Part shown: in pieces, positions 9,023 through 17,949 of the stretch | Layout of the letters: the number at the start of each line of letters is the position of its first letter | How positions within the stretch are numbered: position 1 is the first letter of the stretch | Source: an uncultured Lachnospiraceae bacterium | GTDB lineage: Bacteria > Bacillota > Clostridia > Lachnospirales > Lachnospiraceae | Length of the DNA stretch: 64,000 nt | NCBI GenBank assembly: GCA_946549035.1 | Contig: CAMNQH010000002.1 | Location: 39,977-103,976, forward strand | Reading direction: 5' to 3' | Translations under genes and position numbers: made by a program | The notes under the pieces: generated by a model | Seen by the model: only the letters and a program-made list of their open reading frames with translations | Database searches by the model: none | Told to the model about the DNA's origin: nothing

Positions 9023-9695
9023 GGGGATCCTCCAACATATATCCTACGCCGCGAATGGTTTTTAGGGATAATCGGCTGCCGGATTGTTTTAACCGCTTTC
9101 GAAGGAAGTGGATATAAGTATCCAGATTTCCTTCCTCTACCTGTGCGTCCGCGCCCCATACCCGAGAAAGAATCACCATACGGCGTAAAACGGACTGAGG
9201 GCTTTGCAAAAATACTTCCAAGAGGCGTCCCTCCCTGCCGGAGAGCATCACGGAGCCTTTCGGCCCAGTTAATTCCCGTAAGTCCCCCGTGTAGGAAATA
9301 TCCCCGTAGAGATGAGCCTCATGTTCCTCAAAGACGCCGCTGCGCCGTCCAAGAGAACGGATGCGGGCAGAGAGTTCCTCAAATGCAAAGGGTTTTACCA
9401 GATAATCGTCCGCCCCGTTATCCAACCCTTCCACCCGGTCGTACAGCTCTCCCAAAGCGGTGATTAATATGACAGGCGTGGAGACGCCCTGTTTTCTGGC
9501 TTTTTGCAGTACTAACAGACCGTTCATGGTAGGCAGCATCCGGTCTAACAGCACCAGATCATAAGCGTCCTGTACAAATAGATCCAGACCGTCCCTGCCG
9601 TCGTGGCAGATTTCTACCTGATGGCGTTCTTTTTCCAGTTGGAACCGTAAGGTTTCGCAGAGTTTTTCATCGTCTTCCACCAATAAGATTCTCAT
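9012..9695 (-). CDS. OmpR-family response regulator
   Basis: MRILLVEDDEKLCETL, DLVLLDRMLP, KPFAFEELSARIR, winged-helix C-terminus; 11-nt overlap with the HK gene. Confidence 0.95.
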   Translation of the reverse strand: MRILLVEDDEKLCETLRFQLEKERHQVEICHDGRDGLDLFVQDAYDLVLLDRMLPTMNGLLVLQKARKQGVSTPVILITALGELYDRVEGLDNGADDYLVKPFAFEELSARIRSLGRRSGVFEEHEAHLYGDISYTGDLRELTGPKGSVMLSGREGRLLEVFLQSPQSVLRRMVILSRVWGADAQVEEGNLDTYIHFLRKRLKQSGSRLSLKTIRGVGYMLEDPHVS

Positions 9696-9729
9696 AACAT
9701 CCTCCTTCTATGTATGCTCATTTTATCAC

Positions 9730-9789
9730 AATTTTCTTAAAATAATCTTGAAATGAAAAAAATAATTAAAGATTGTTTTCAAGAAAATT
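9730..9789. promoter_or_regulatory. compound operator candidate for the divergent OmpR-type regulator
   Basis: Inverted arms AATTTTCTTAAAATAATCTTGAAA (9730-9753) and TTAAAGATTGTTTTCAAGAAAATT (9766-9789), each with two TCTTNAAAT-like half-sites spaced 11-12 bp. Confidence 0.6.
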
Positions 9790-9837
9790 TTAAGGCGGAA
9801 CTGTTACAATAAGGGAGAAAAAGAAAGGAGGCGCACT

Positions 9838-12135
9838 ATGAGAAAAGGAACAAGAGCAATCGGATTAATCTTGGCGCTGGCTTTGACAGCAGTGGGATTT
9901 GCCGGATGTAAAGATACGAAAAAAGATGTGGGAAATGGATCGGGAGGAGGTACGCAGAAAACAGAGGGACAAGACGGTTTGGAAGGCAGTAGCGAGGATG
10001 CGTTTTCCGATAACTACGGCGGGAAAGGACGGTTTTTAGAAACAGAGCTGACACTGCCCAAAGAGACGGATCGTGTACTGGCGGCGGGGAAGCTGTCGGA
10101 CGGGAGTATCTCAGTGGTGGGCTATAACGTCAACAGCATGCAGTACTATATAATGAATACCAAGGATTTGGGGGATAGCTGGGATAGTAAGGAAGTCCAG
10201 GGGATGGAGCTCTTTTATGTGTCTAGGGCCGCTATTGCTCCCGACGGCGGAGCTGTATTGATGGATCCTTATGGGGAAGAACTCGTCCAGGTTACGCCGG
10301 AGGGTGCGGCAACTGCCGGAAGCCTGGCTTTGCCGGGAGCTGAGGGAGAGAAAAAAAATCAAATACAGCAGGCGGGGTATACAGAGGATGGGACGCTCAT
10401 TGTCCTGGATATCAAAGGAGTACTGTACCGGGCGGACGCCAAGCAGGGAACCGTGGAAGAGATTACAAAAAATATGTCGGAAGAGGCGTACTACTTTGGC
10501 ATAGCAGGCAATGATATTGTGACGGTTATGGGTTCCGGCGTATATCGTATCGATGCAGGTACGGGAGAAATAAAAAAGGATGAGACTCTTAGACAGGTAA
10601 CGGACAGCAGCCAGGAGCCTCTCGGCGGGGAAAATTCCTATCCCTACTTATTTACGGCAGGCGCAGAAGCTGACAGTACCATCTATGTAAACCATGAAGG
10701 GCTGTTTTTCCACCAAATGGGAGGCAGCGTGAATGAACAATTAATCAATGGGGCTTTGGTATCTTTGGGAGATTCCAGTTTGAGTTTCCAGCAGGCTTTG
10801 ACCATAGACGAATCTACTTATCTGGTGTTGGGCTCCGATTCTCTGGGCGTACCCAGGCTGTATCGTTATATCTATGACTCTCAGGCTTCGGCGGTGCCCG
10901 AGAAGCAGTTAAAGGTCTATGCCCTGGAGGATTCTGTTACTTTGCAGCAGGCGATTTCCTATTTTCAGAAACAGAATCCGGACGTGTTTGTAAAGAAAAC
11001 CATTGGATTAACCGACAATGACGGCATTACGGCGGAGGACGCACTGCGAACCTTAAGTACGGACATAATGGCCGGAAACGGGCCGGATGTGCTGATTTTA
11101 GACGGGATTCCTGTAGAAAGCTATATAGAAAAAGGAATTCTTGCAGATATGAAGGATTTGGTGGAAGAAGTAGAAGAAGAGGACGGTTTGTTTGAAAATA
11201 TCAAAGAAGCCTATATCCGGGACGGAAGCATCTATGAAATGCCAAGCCGGTTCGGGTTTTCTGTAGTGGAAGGGGAAGCGGAGGCTGTGGGAGCCAAAAA
11301 CAGCCTGGAAGCCTTTTTGGAGTATGCAAAAGGAAAGAAGTCGTCTGATCCAGATACGCATGTTTTAACTCCTATGAGCGCCTCAGGACTGCTCCATGAG
11401 CTGTACTATGCCGACAGTGCAGGGTGGCGCAAAGAAGACGGCAGCCTGGATGCAGAGAAGCTGGAAGCATACCTAAAGGCAGCAAAAGAATATTTTGATT
11501 TGGATACGTACTCCCAGGAGGAATACAACGATCAAGTGGAAAATTATACGTTTCGATTAGGCGGGATGGGCGGCGCGGCGTCTACCGTGGCAAATTTCCG
11601 GCTGATCTTGATGGGATACGCCGGCATAGGGACGATAAGCTCTGTTCGCGACGTACAGCAGATTTATGCTACGGAAGCTCAAATAGGCGGCGCATATGAG
11701 ATTTTTGGAGAAGCAGATAACAGTTCCTTCGTTCCTTATGTTTCTGTGGGGATTGCCGCTCAAAGCGCAGAGAACCAACAGGCTCGGGCATTTGTAAAAG
11801 GGCTTTTGGGAAAAGAGTGCCAGACTGCTTCCTCAGACGGATTTCCGGTGAACCGAGCGGCGTATCAGGAGCATCTGAAAAATCAAAAGGAATATGCCAT
11901 AGGCACCAGCCGTCTCGACGGAACGGCTGCGGGAGTAGATGTAAAGGTTCTCACAGAAGAACAGGCAAATACGCTGCTAAAACAGTTGGAAAGCCTGAAA
12001 CGTCCTATACTGACGGACAGGGTGATTCAGGAATTAGTCATTGAGGAAGGGATAAAGTGCTTAGGCGGAGACGGGACTCCGAAGGAAGCCGCGGACAGAA
12101 TTATGCAAAAGGTAAAGCTGTATTTGTCAGAGTAA
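9838..12135 (+). CDS. ABC transporter extracellular solute-binding lipoprotein with large N-terminal propeller-like domain
   Basis: Lipobox VGFAGC; C-terminal SBP-like region (AISYFQKQNPDVFVKKTIG ... IMAGNGPDVLILDGIPVESYIEKGILADMKDL); about 380 aa N-terminal beta-rich region. Confidence 0.85.
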   Translation: MRKGTRAIGLILALALTAVGFAGCKDTKKDVGNGSGGGTQKTEGQDGLEGSSEDAFSDNYGGKGRFLETELTLPKETDRVLAAGKLSDGSISVVGYNVNSMQYYIMNTKDLGDSWDSKEVQGMELFYVSRAAIAPDGGAVLMDPYGEELVQVTPEGAATAGSLALPGAEGEKKNQIQQAGYTEDGTLIVLDIKGVLYRADAKQGTVEEITKNMSEEAYYFGIAGNDIVTVMGSGVYRIDAGTGEIKKDETLRQVTDSSQEPLGGENSYPYLFTAGAEADSTIYVNHEGLFFHQMGGSVNEQLINGALVSLGDSSLSFQQALTIDESTYLVLGSDSLGVPRLYRYIYDSQASAVPEKQLKVYALEDSVTLQQAISYFQKQNPDVFVKKTIGLTDNDGITAEDALRTLSTDIMAGNGPDVLILDGIPVESYIEKGILADMKDLVEEVEEEDGLFENIKEAYIRDGSIYEMPSRFGFSVVEGEAEAVGAKNSLEAFLEYAKGKKSSDPDTHVLTPMSASGLLHELYYADSAGWRKEDGSLDAEKLEAYLKAAKEYFDLDTYSQEEYNDQVENYTFRLGGMGGAASTVANFRLILMGYAGIGTISSVRDVQQIYATEAQIGGAYEIFGEADNSSFVPYVSVGIAAQSAENQQARAFVKGLLGKECQTASSDGFPVNRAAYQEHLKNQKEYAIGTSRLDGTAAGVDVKVLTEEQANTLLKQLESLKRPILTDRVIQELVIEEGIKCLGGDGTPKEAADRIMQKVKLYLSE

Positions 12136-12157
12136 TTGCAAAGGAAAGAATGACGGG

Positions 12158-12994
12158 ATGGGCTGGAAAAAGTATACGGGATGGTTGTTTTTATTACCGG
12201 GATTTTTGGGAGTATCGGTATTTTACTTGATTCCCTTTCTGGATGTGGTACGGCGTTCCTTTACCCAGGCGGTAGGGGGAAAGTTTGTGGGATTGGCCAA
12301 CTATCAGATGATTTTTGGAAATCAGGCGTTTTTAATGGCGGCAAAAAATACACTGCGGTTTGCCGCCGTATGCCTGCCGCTGCTTTTGGTAATTTCCCTG
12401 GGGATTGCAGTGCTTCTGCAGAAGCTGGAAGCATGGTCCGGCTTTTTGAAAGGAGCGTACCTGATTCCTCTGGCCATTCCGGCGGCCAGCGTGGTACTCT
12501 TGTGGAAACTGTTGTTTGACGGCCGGGGTATTTTAAACGGTATTTTGACGGCGGCGGGGCAGTCTGGTATCGATTGGATGAACACAGGAGCGTCTTTTGG
12601 GGTACTGGTATTTAGCTATATTTGGAAAAATTTAGGGTACGATGTGGTGCTTTGGATTGCCGGACTTTCCATGGTGCCAAAACAGGTGTATGAAGCGGCC
12701 CGGGTAGACGGGGCGGGAGAATGGCGGTGCTTTTTCTATATTACGTTGCCGGGGATCCGCCCCGCTGCATTTACCATTGTAGTGATTTCCTTTTTGAATT
12801 CCTTCAAGGTATTTCGAGAAGCGTATCTGGTGGCCGGGAATTATCCTCAGGATGATATTTATTTGCTGCAGCATTTGTTTCAAAATTGGTTTCGGGAGCT
12901 TTCGGTGGATAAAATGGCCTCCGGGGCGGTAACCATGGCGGCGGTTATATTTTTCCTGGTCTGCCTGCTGCAAAAAAGCTGGGATCAAAAGTGA
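12158..12994 (+). CDS. carbohydrate-type ABC transporter permease (MalF/UgpA-like)
   Basis: Hydrophobic; EAARVDGAGEWRCFFYITLPGIRP EAA loop. Confidence 0.92.
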   Translation: MGWKKYTGWLFLLPGFLGVSVFYLIPFLDVVRRSFTQAVGGKFVGLANYQMIFGNQAFLMAAKNTLRFAAVCLPLLLVISLGIAVLLQKLEAWSGFLKGAYLIPLAIPAASVVLLWKLLFDGRGILNGILTAAGQSGIDWMNTGASFGVLVFSYIWKNLGYDVVLWIAGLSMVPKQVYEAARVDGAGEWRCFFYITLPGIRPAAFTIVVISFLNSFKVFREAYLVAGNYPQDDIYLLQHLFQNWFRELSVDKMASGAVTMAAVIFFLVCLLQKSWDQK

Positions 12995-13001
12995 GGGTTA
13001 C

Positions 13002-13886
13002 ATGGAAAAACAGGAATATAAGGCGTGTATGCATATGGGAAAAAGAATACAAAGAGCGGTTTGCCTGGGGGTGCTCTTAGCAATGGCTTTCTTGTCTTTG
13101 GGGCCTGTTGTATTTTTGATGGGAGGCAGCCTGATGGGAAGCAACGAGATGGAAGAATGCATTCGTCCGGTGCTCAGGGGAGGGGACGGCTACGCAGTAT
13201 GGAAGCTGTTTCCTATGTATCCCACTTTAAAGCATTTGGTAGAAGTATTCTTTGATTCGCCGGAATTTTTCCAGATGTTTTGGAATTCCATGAAAATTAC
13301 GGCAGGGACTCTTTTGGGACAGCTATTGGTTGGAATGCCTTCGGCCTGGGGTCTGGCGCATTATTCCTTTCCGGGAAAAAAAGCGGTTTACATGTTGTAT
13401 ATCGTGCTTATGATGATGCCGTTTCAGGTAACTATGCTTTCGGAATATCTTGTTTTGGATATGCTGGGTATCATGGATACGTTGTGGGCGGTTATTTTGC
13501 CGGGGGTCTTTTCTACCTTCTCCGTATTTATCATGTATCGATTTTTTTCCGGAATCCCGGATGCCATCATAGAAGCAGCCAGATGCGACGGAGCGGGGGA
13601 ATTTCAGATTTTTTGGCGAATGGGAATTCCTCTGGGTTCTTCGGGGATTATTTCAGCCATGGTACTACAGTTTTTGGAGTGCTGGAATTTGATTGAGCAG
13701 CCGGTCACATTTTTAAAGACAAAAAGCCTTTGGCCCCTTTCCTTGTATTTGCCCCAAATCAGTATGGAGAAGGCGGGATTCGCTCTTTGTGCTTCCATGG
13801 TGACGCTGCTGCCGGCGCTTTTGGTATTTTTGGCCGGATCCGATTATCTGGAGCAGGGGATTACAGCTGCGGCAATAAAAGAATAA
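13002..13886 (+). CDS. carbohydrate-type ABC transporter permease (MalG/UgpE-like)
   Basis: Hydrophobic; EAARCDGAGEFQIFWRMGIPL EAA loop. Confidence 0.92.
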   Translation: MEKQEYKACMHMGKRIQRAVCLGVLLAMAFLSLGPVVFLMGGSLMGSNEMEECIRPVLRGGDGYAVWKLFPMYPTLKHLVEVFFDSPEFFQMFWNSMKITAGTLLGQLLVGMPSAWGLAHYSFPGKKAVYMLYIVLMMMPFQVTMLSEYLVLDMLGIMDTLWAVILPGVFSTFSVFIMYRFFSGIPDAIIEAARCDGAGEFQIFWRMGIPLGSSGIISAMVLQFLECWNLIEQPVTFLKTKSLWPLSLYLPQISMEKAGFALCASMVTLLPALLVFLAGSDYLEQGITAAAIKE

Positions 13887-13955
13887 TGCGGGCAAAAAGA
13901 AAGGGCCGGATATAGTTGCCGGCTTGCACCGTCTTTCGAGCAGGAGTGAGAAATT

Positions 13956-15593
13956 TTGAATAGAAGAAAATGGAGTGTAAGAGAGCGTCTGTCCGGGTTT
14001 ATGTATGCCAGGCATCAGGCGGCGATAGAAGAGAAAAGCAATGTAATAGAGGATAAAAAGCGGAACTGGAAAAGCGGGGCTTTGAAGGGGTTTGCGGCCT
14101 TGCTAATAGTAATGATGGCGTTTACGGTGATATCCAGGGGAGCCGCATCTTTTTCGGTGGTTCAGGTGGAAGTTGAGACGCCGGCTCCCAGGAAGATTGA
14201 GCATATTGTAAGGGGACAAGGAACCGTGGAAAAGAACCGGGAGCTGGCAGTTTGGACCCAGCCGGATATTCTGGTAAAGACGATTTATGTCAGCATTGGG
14301 GAGACGGTGCGTCAAGGAGATATGCTGGCCTTATTGGAGCCTGAAAGTATAGAAGAGGAAATTGAAAAGCTGGAGCATGAGATCCAAATCCTAAAGCTGC
14401 AAAATGAAGCGGCAGGGAGCGTCGCGGCCAAAGAACAGCAGGGAAGGGACATGGAACGGCAGCGGGCCCAGGAGGATTATAACAGGACTATGGAAGAGCA
14501 GGGAAATCTGGTGGCTCAGGCGGAAGAGGATTTGCGCCGGGCCCAGGATGCGCTGTCGGCCTTTGACCAGAGACAGGAAGCCTTGTCTCAGGAGCCTGTG
14601 AAAGCTCCAGACGACGTTGCAATACCAGAGTTGGAAAAACCGGACATAAAGAACCAGCAGGATAGTTTTGAAGATATAGAAGGCGTGGGTGTAGCTCCGG
14701 ACGCCGTACCGGATGATCACAGCGAGCCTGATCAGGAATCTGACGGAGAACCGGATGCTGCTGAAACCAATAGTGAAGCTCAGCAAAATCAGGCAGAGAT
14801 AGAGCGGGCCGCCCTGGAAGAAGCAGCGCGCCTGGCCTACCGTGCATTTGAAGAAGCTTTACGGAGCCAGGAAAAAGCCAGGACGGAAGCGGCCCGCCGC
14901 ATAGAGGATGCCAAAACAGGCGGCACAATAGACAATACTTCCCAGATCAATGGGATTACTATAGAGGATAAATTAAAAGAGCAGCATAAGTTAAAGGAAC
15001 TGAAAGAAAACGGAGGCTCTATTCTTGCTCCGGTGGACGGCGTCATTACCCAGATGAATATTGTAACCGGACAGCGTACAACGGATACGGCGGCCTTTAC
15101 CATGGCGGATATTACTTCCGGGATGCGCTATGTCGCCCAAATCGAAGAAGAGGATGCAAAATACCTTGCAACAGGAGACGGCGTAAGCTTACAAGCAGGC
15201 GGGAAAAAACATTCGGATCTTCAAGTGCTGACTATGGAACCGGATGGAGAAAAGGAAATGGTTACCGTAACCGTTTTGTTGGAGCAGGGAATCTTGTCCA
15301 TAGGGGATACGGCATCCCTGGAGGCAGTAAAACAATCGGATACTTATCCCATGACGCTGCCCATTGGAGCGATTCATTCCGAAAACGGAAAGAATTTCGT
15401 TTATGTATTGGAAGAAGAGGAAACAGTACTGGGTACGCAGCTGACAGTTCGCCGTGCAGATGTGACGGTAGAGGAACAAAACGGCCAGTATGCGGCAGTT
15501 ACATCAGAACTGCTTTCAGAGAGCTCCCAGGTGGTTACAGACAGTGACGGATTGATTCAGGCAGGCGATCGCGTACGCCTGCGGGAATTATGA
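13956..15593 (+). CDS. HlyD/MFP-like periplasmic-adaptor-type protein
   Basis: N-terminal TM; split lipoyl halves (GQGTVEKNRELAVWTQPDILVKTIYVSIGETVRQGDMLALLE ... ILAPVDGVITQMNIVTGQ) flanking a coiled coil. Confidence 0.85.
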   Translation: MNRRKWSVRERLSGFMYARHQAAIEEKSNVIEDKKRNWKSGALKGFAALLIVMMAFTVISRGAASFSVVQVEVETPAPRKIEHIVRGQGTVEKNRELAVWTQPDILVKTIYVSIGETVRQGDMLALLEPESIEEEIEKLEHEIQILKLQNEAAGSVAAKEQQGRDMERQRAQEDYNRTMEEQGNLVAQAEEDLRRAQDALSAFDQRQEALSQEPVKAPDDVAIPELEKPDIKNQQDSFEDIEGVGVAPDAVPDDHSEPDQESDGEPDAAETNSEAQQNQAEIERAALEEAARLAYRAFEEALRSQEKARTEAARRIEDAKTGGTIDNTSQINGITIEDKLKEQHKLKELKENGGSILAPVDGVITQMNIVTGQRTTDTAAFTMADITSGMRYVAQIEEEDAKYLATGDGVSLQAGGKKHSDLQVLTMEPDGEKEMVTVTVLLEQGILSIGDTASLEAVKQSDTYPMTLPIGAIHSENGKNFVYVLEEEETVLGTQLTVRRADVTVEEQNGQYAAVTSELLSESSQVVTDSDGLIQAGDRVRLREL

Positions 15594-16462
15594 AAAAATA
15601 TGCCGGGCAGATACTGTGGGTGTTCTGCCTGGCTCTGGCCGTAGCTGCAATTTGGAAGGGAAAGATAATGTCAAACCGGGCCGGGCAGTATGCGGAGCAT
15701 GTAACGCTGTTATTGCAGGAGCCCGTGGATGAAAACACGATGGAAATGATGAGAGAACTGGAACGGACGCAGGGAGAGGAAGTATCCTTTACGGCCTGGA
15801 AGGAAGAAAAAGATGAAAGGGTTCAGGCGGAAGAAACAGGAAAAAGTACATGGGCCAGTTTGCTGTGTATTTCTGGCCCCTCAGAATTGCTTCTACCCTA
15901 TGGGAAGAACCTGCCGCGGGAAGATTTGGAGGGATGTCTTATGGATGCGGATACGGCCGTGGAACTGTTCGGCAGCCCCAGGGCGGAAGGAATGACTATC
16001 CTGGCAGAAGGGAAAAAAAGAGTGATACGGGGAGTCTTTTCCTCTCCCAAACGTTTGATTATTGTCCAGGGAGTTGGAAGCGGGCAGGAAGGGTTTCGCC
16101 GAATTACATTGCAGCGTATGTGGCGGCAGCCCATAAAAGCTTTGGGGGAAGAATTTTTGATGCGTCATGGCCTGAACGGCTCTCTGCTGCGATGGGATTT
16201 GGTAGGGGGACTTTCCTGGATACAGGAGCTGATTCCGGGAAAATGGTCTGACTTTTCAGGCTGGATAAAAAACCTCCAGGAGAAATCCAAAGAACTGGAG
16301 CTAATTGCCAGGACGGAAAAAGGGACTCTGGAGCTGGAGTATTTGAGACTGGAAAAAAAAGGGGTTCTTTGTCTGATTTTAGGAGGAATCCTGGTTTGGG
16401 GGGAGGCTTTTGCTTTGCTTGGAAGTATTTCAACTAAAAAATTTTTGCAAACAATGTATTGA
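15590..16462 (+). CDS. membrane-anchored protein, resembling an isolated MacB-like extracytoplasmic domain
   Basis: ATGA overlap with the MFP gene; hydrophobic segment at each end; no ATPase motif. Confidence 0.6.
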   Translation: MKKYAGQILWVFCLALAVAAIWKGKIMSNRAGQYAEHVTLLLQEPVDENTMEMMRELERTQGEEVSFTAWKEEKDERVQAEETGKSTWASLLCISGPSELLLPYGKNLPREDLEGCLMDADTAVELFGSPRAEGMTILAEGKKRVIRGVFSSPKRLIIVQGVGSGQEGFRRITLQRMWRQPIKALGEEFLMRHGLNGSLLRWDLVGGLSWIQELIPGKWSDFSGWIKNLQEKSKELELIARTEKGTLELEYLRLEKKGVLCLILGGILVWGEAFALLGSISTKKFLQTMY

Positions 16463-16492
16463 CTCCTACCTTACGTTATAGTTTAAGATAAT
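16459..16492 (+). promoter_or_regulatory. MerR-type long-spacer promoter candidate
   Basis: TTGACT (16459), 19-nt spacer containing CTTACGTTATAGTT, TAAGAT (16484), upstream of a MerR gene. Confidence 0.4.
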
Positions 16493-16514
16493 ATTATGGG
16501 AGGAGGAGAGAAGC

Positions 16515-17255
16515 ATGAGAACGGTACATGAAGTGAGCAAGCTGACAGGAGTGAGTATACGCACTTTGCAATATTACGACAAGATCGGACTGCTGCCCCC
16601 AGCAGACTATTCCGCATCCGGTTACCGGCTGTATGACGATACGGCTTTGGAAAAGCTTCAGCAGATTTTATTGTTCCGTGAATTGGAATTTTCTTTAAAA
16701 GAAATCAAACAAATTCTGGATGCCCCTGACTTTGACCGAAACCGGGCATTGGAGCAGCAGATTGAACTGTTGACCCTCAAACGGGAGCATCTGGATCATT
16801 TGATTACCTTCGCCCGTGGAATTCAGATGATAGGAGTGAAGACATTGGATTTTTCAGCATTTGATACAAGTAAAATGGATGAATATGCGCGGCAGGCCAA
16901 AGCAACCTGGGGGAATACCCCGGAGTATAAGGAATTTCAAAAACGTGCCGGGAAGTGGACCAAGGAACAGGAGCAGGACATAGAGCAGGAATTTATGAAG
17001 TTGTTTCGAGAATTTGGAGACATGCGGTCATACGATCCGGCCTCTTTAAAGGTGCAAAATCAGGTTCAAAGGCTGCAGGAGTATATCGAAGTGCATTTTT
17101 ATCCTTGCAGCATGGAAATATTGGCGGGCCTGGGGCAGATGTATGCCGGAGGCGGAGCCATGACGGAGCAGATTGACCGGGTAGGAGGAGCTGGAACCGG
17201 AGAATTTGCAGGAGAGGCGATCCAGATTTATGTGAAGGAGAGTCAGAGCCGATAA
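16515..17255 (+). CDS. MerR family transcriptional regulator with TipAS-like effector domain
   Basis: VHEVSKLTGVSIRTLQYYDKIGLLPPADYSASGYRLYDD; C-terminal TipAS-type helical domain. Confidence 0.92.
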   Translation: MRTVHEVSKLTGVSIRTLQYYDKIGLLPPADYSASGYRLYDDTALEKLQQILLFRELEFSLKEIKQILDAPDFDRNRALEQQIELLTLKREHLDHLITFARGIQMIGVKTLDFSAFDTSKMDEYARQAKATWGNTPEYKEFQKRAGKWTKEQEQDIEQEFMKLFREFGDMRSYDPASLKVQNQVQRLQEYIEVHFYPCSMEILAGLGQMYAGGGAMTEQIDRVGGAGTGEFAGEAIQIYVKESQSR

Positions 17256-17324
17256 AAATAATTGCCGGTTGTAAATGAGTGTTTAAGCATGTTACAATAG
17301 CTTCAGAAGGAGAGAAAGAAGCAA

Positions 17325-17948
17325 ATGAAGAAATATGTGGAAACATTTTTACTTGCAGCCGGGGCCGGAATTGCCATTGCAATAGGCGGAACGGTTTACT
17401 TATCCATGGAAAACCGGATTCTGGGGGCGTTGTTGTTTACCGTGGGATTATATTTGATTGTTACCAGCGGCCTGAATCTCTATACAGGGAAAATTGGGTA
17501 TCTCCCGGAGCAGGGCAGGGGATATCTTCCCTTTTTGCTGGTGGTTTGGCTGGGAAATCTGGCTGGAACGTTTCTTGGGGCCAAAGCTCTGCTATGTACC
17601 AGAATCGGAAATATCGCAGAAGATGCCCGGGGTATTTGCCAGGGGAAAATGTCTGACAGCCCCGGAAGCATGTTTTTACTGGGGATATTTTGCGGGATTC
17701 TTATGTATGGCGCAGTGGATGGGTATAAAAAAACGAAGAATCCTCTGATTTTATTTTTATGCGTGGGAGTGTTCATCTTGTCTGGATTTGAACATTGCGT
17801 TGCCAATATGTTTTACTTTTCCCTGGCTCATGCATGGTCTCCCAAGGCGTTTTTATATTTGGTGATTGTGACTTTGGGCAACAGTGCGGGAGGCGTGCTT
17901 CTTCCCCTGCTTCATATAGGAGATTTTTGGAAAAAAGGAGAAAAGTGA
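17325..17948 (+). CDS. formate/nitrite transporter family protein
   Basis: FNT features: LYTGKIGYL, WLGNLAGTFLGA, GFEHCVANMFY, TLGNSAGGVLL. Confidence 0.9.
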   Translation: MKKYVETFLLAAGAGIAIAIGGTVYLSMENRILGALLFTVGLYLIVTSGLNLYTGKIGYLPEQGRGYLPFLLVVWLGNLAGTFLGAKALLCTRIGNIAEDARGICQGKMSDSPGSMFLLGIFCGILMYGAVDGYKKTKNPLILFLCVGVFILSGFEHCVANMFYFSLAHAWSPKAFLYLVIVTLGNSAGGVLLPLLHIGDFWKKGEK

Positions 17949-17949
17949 A

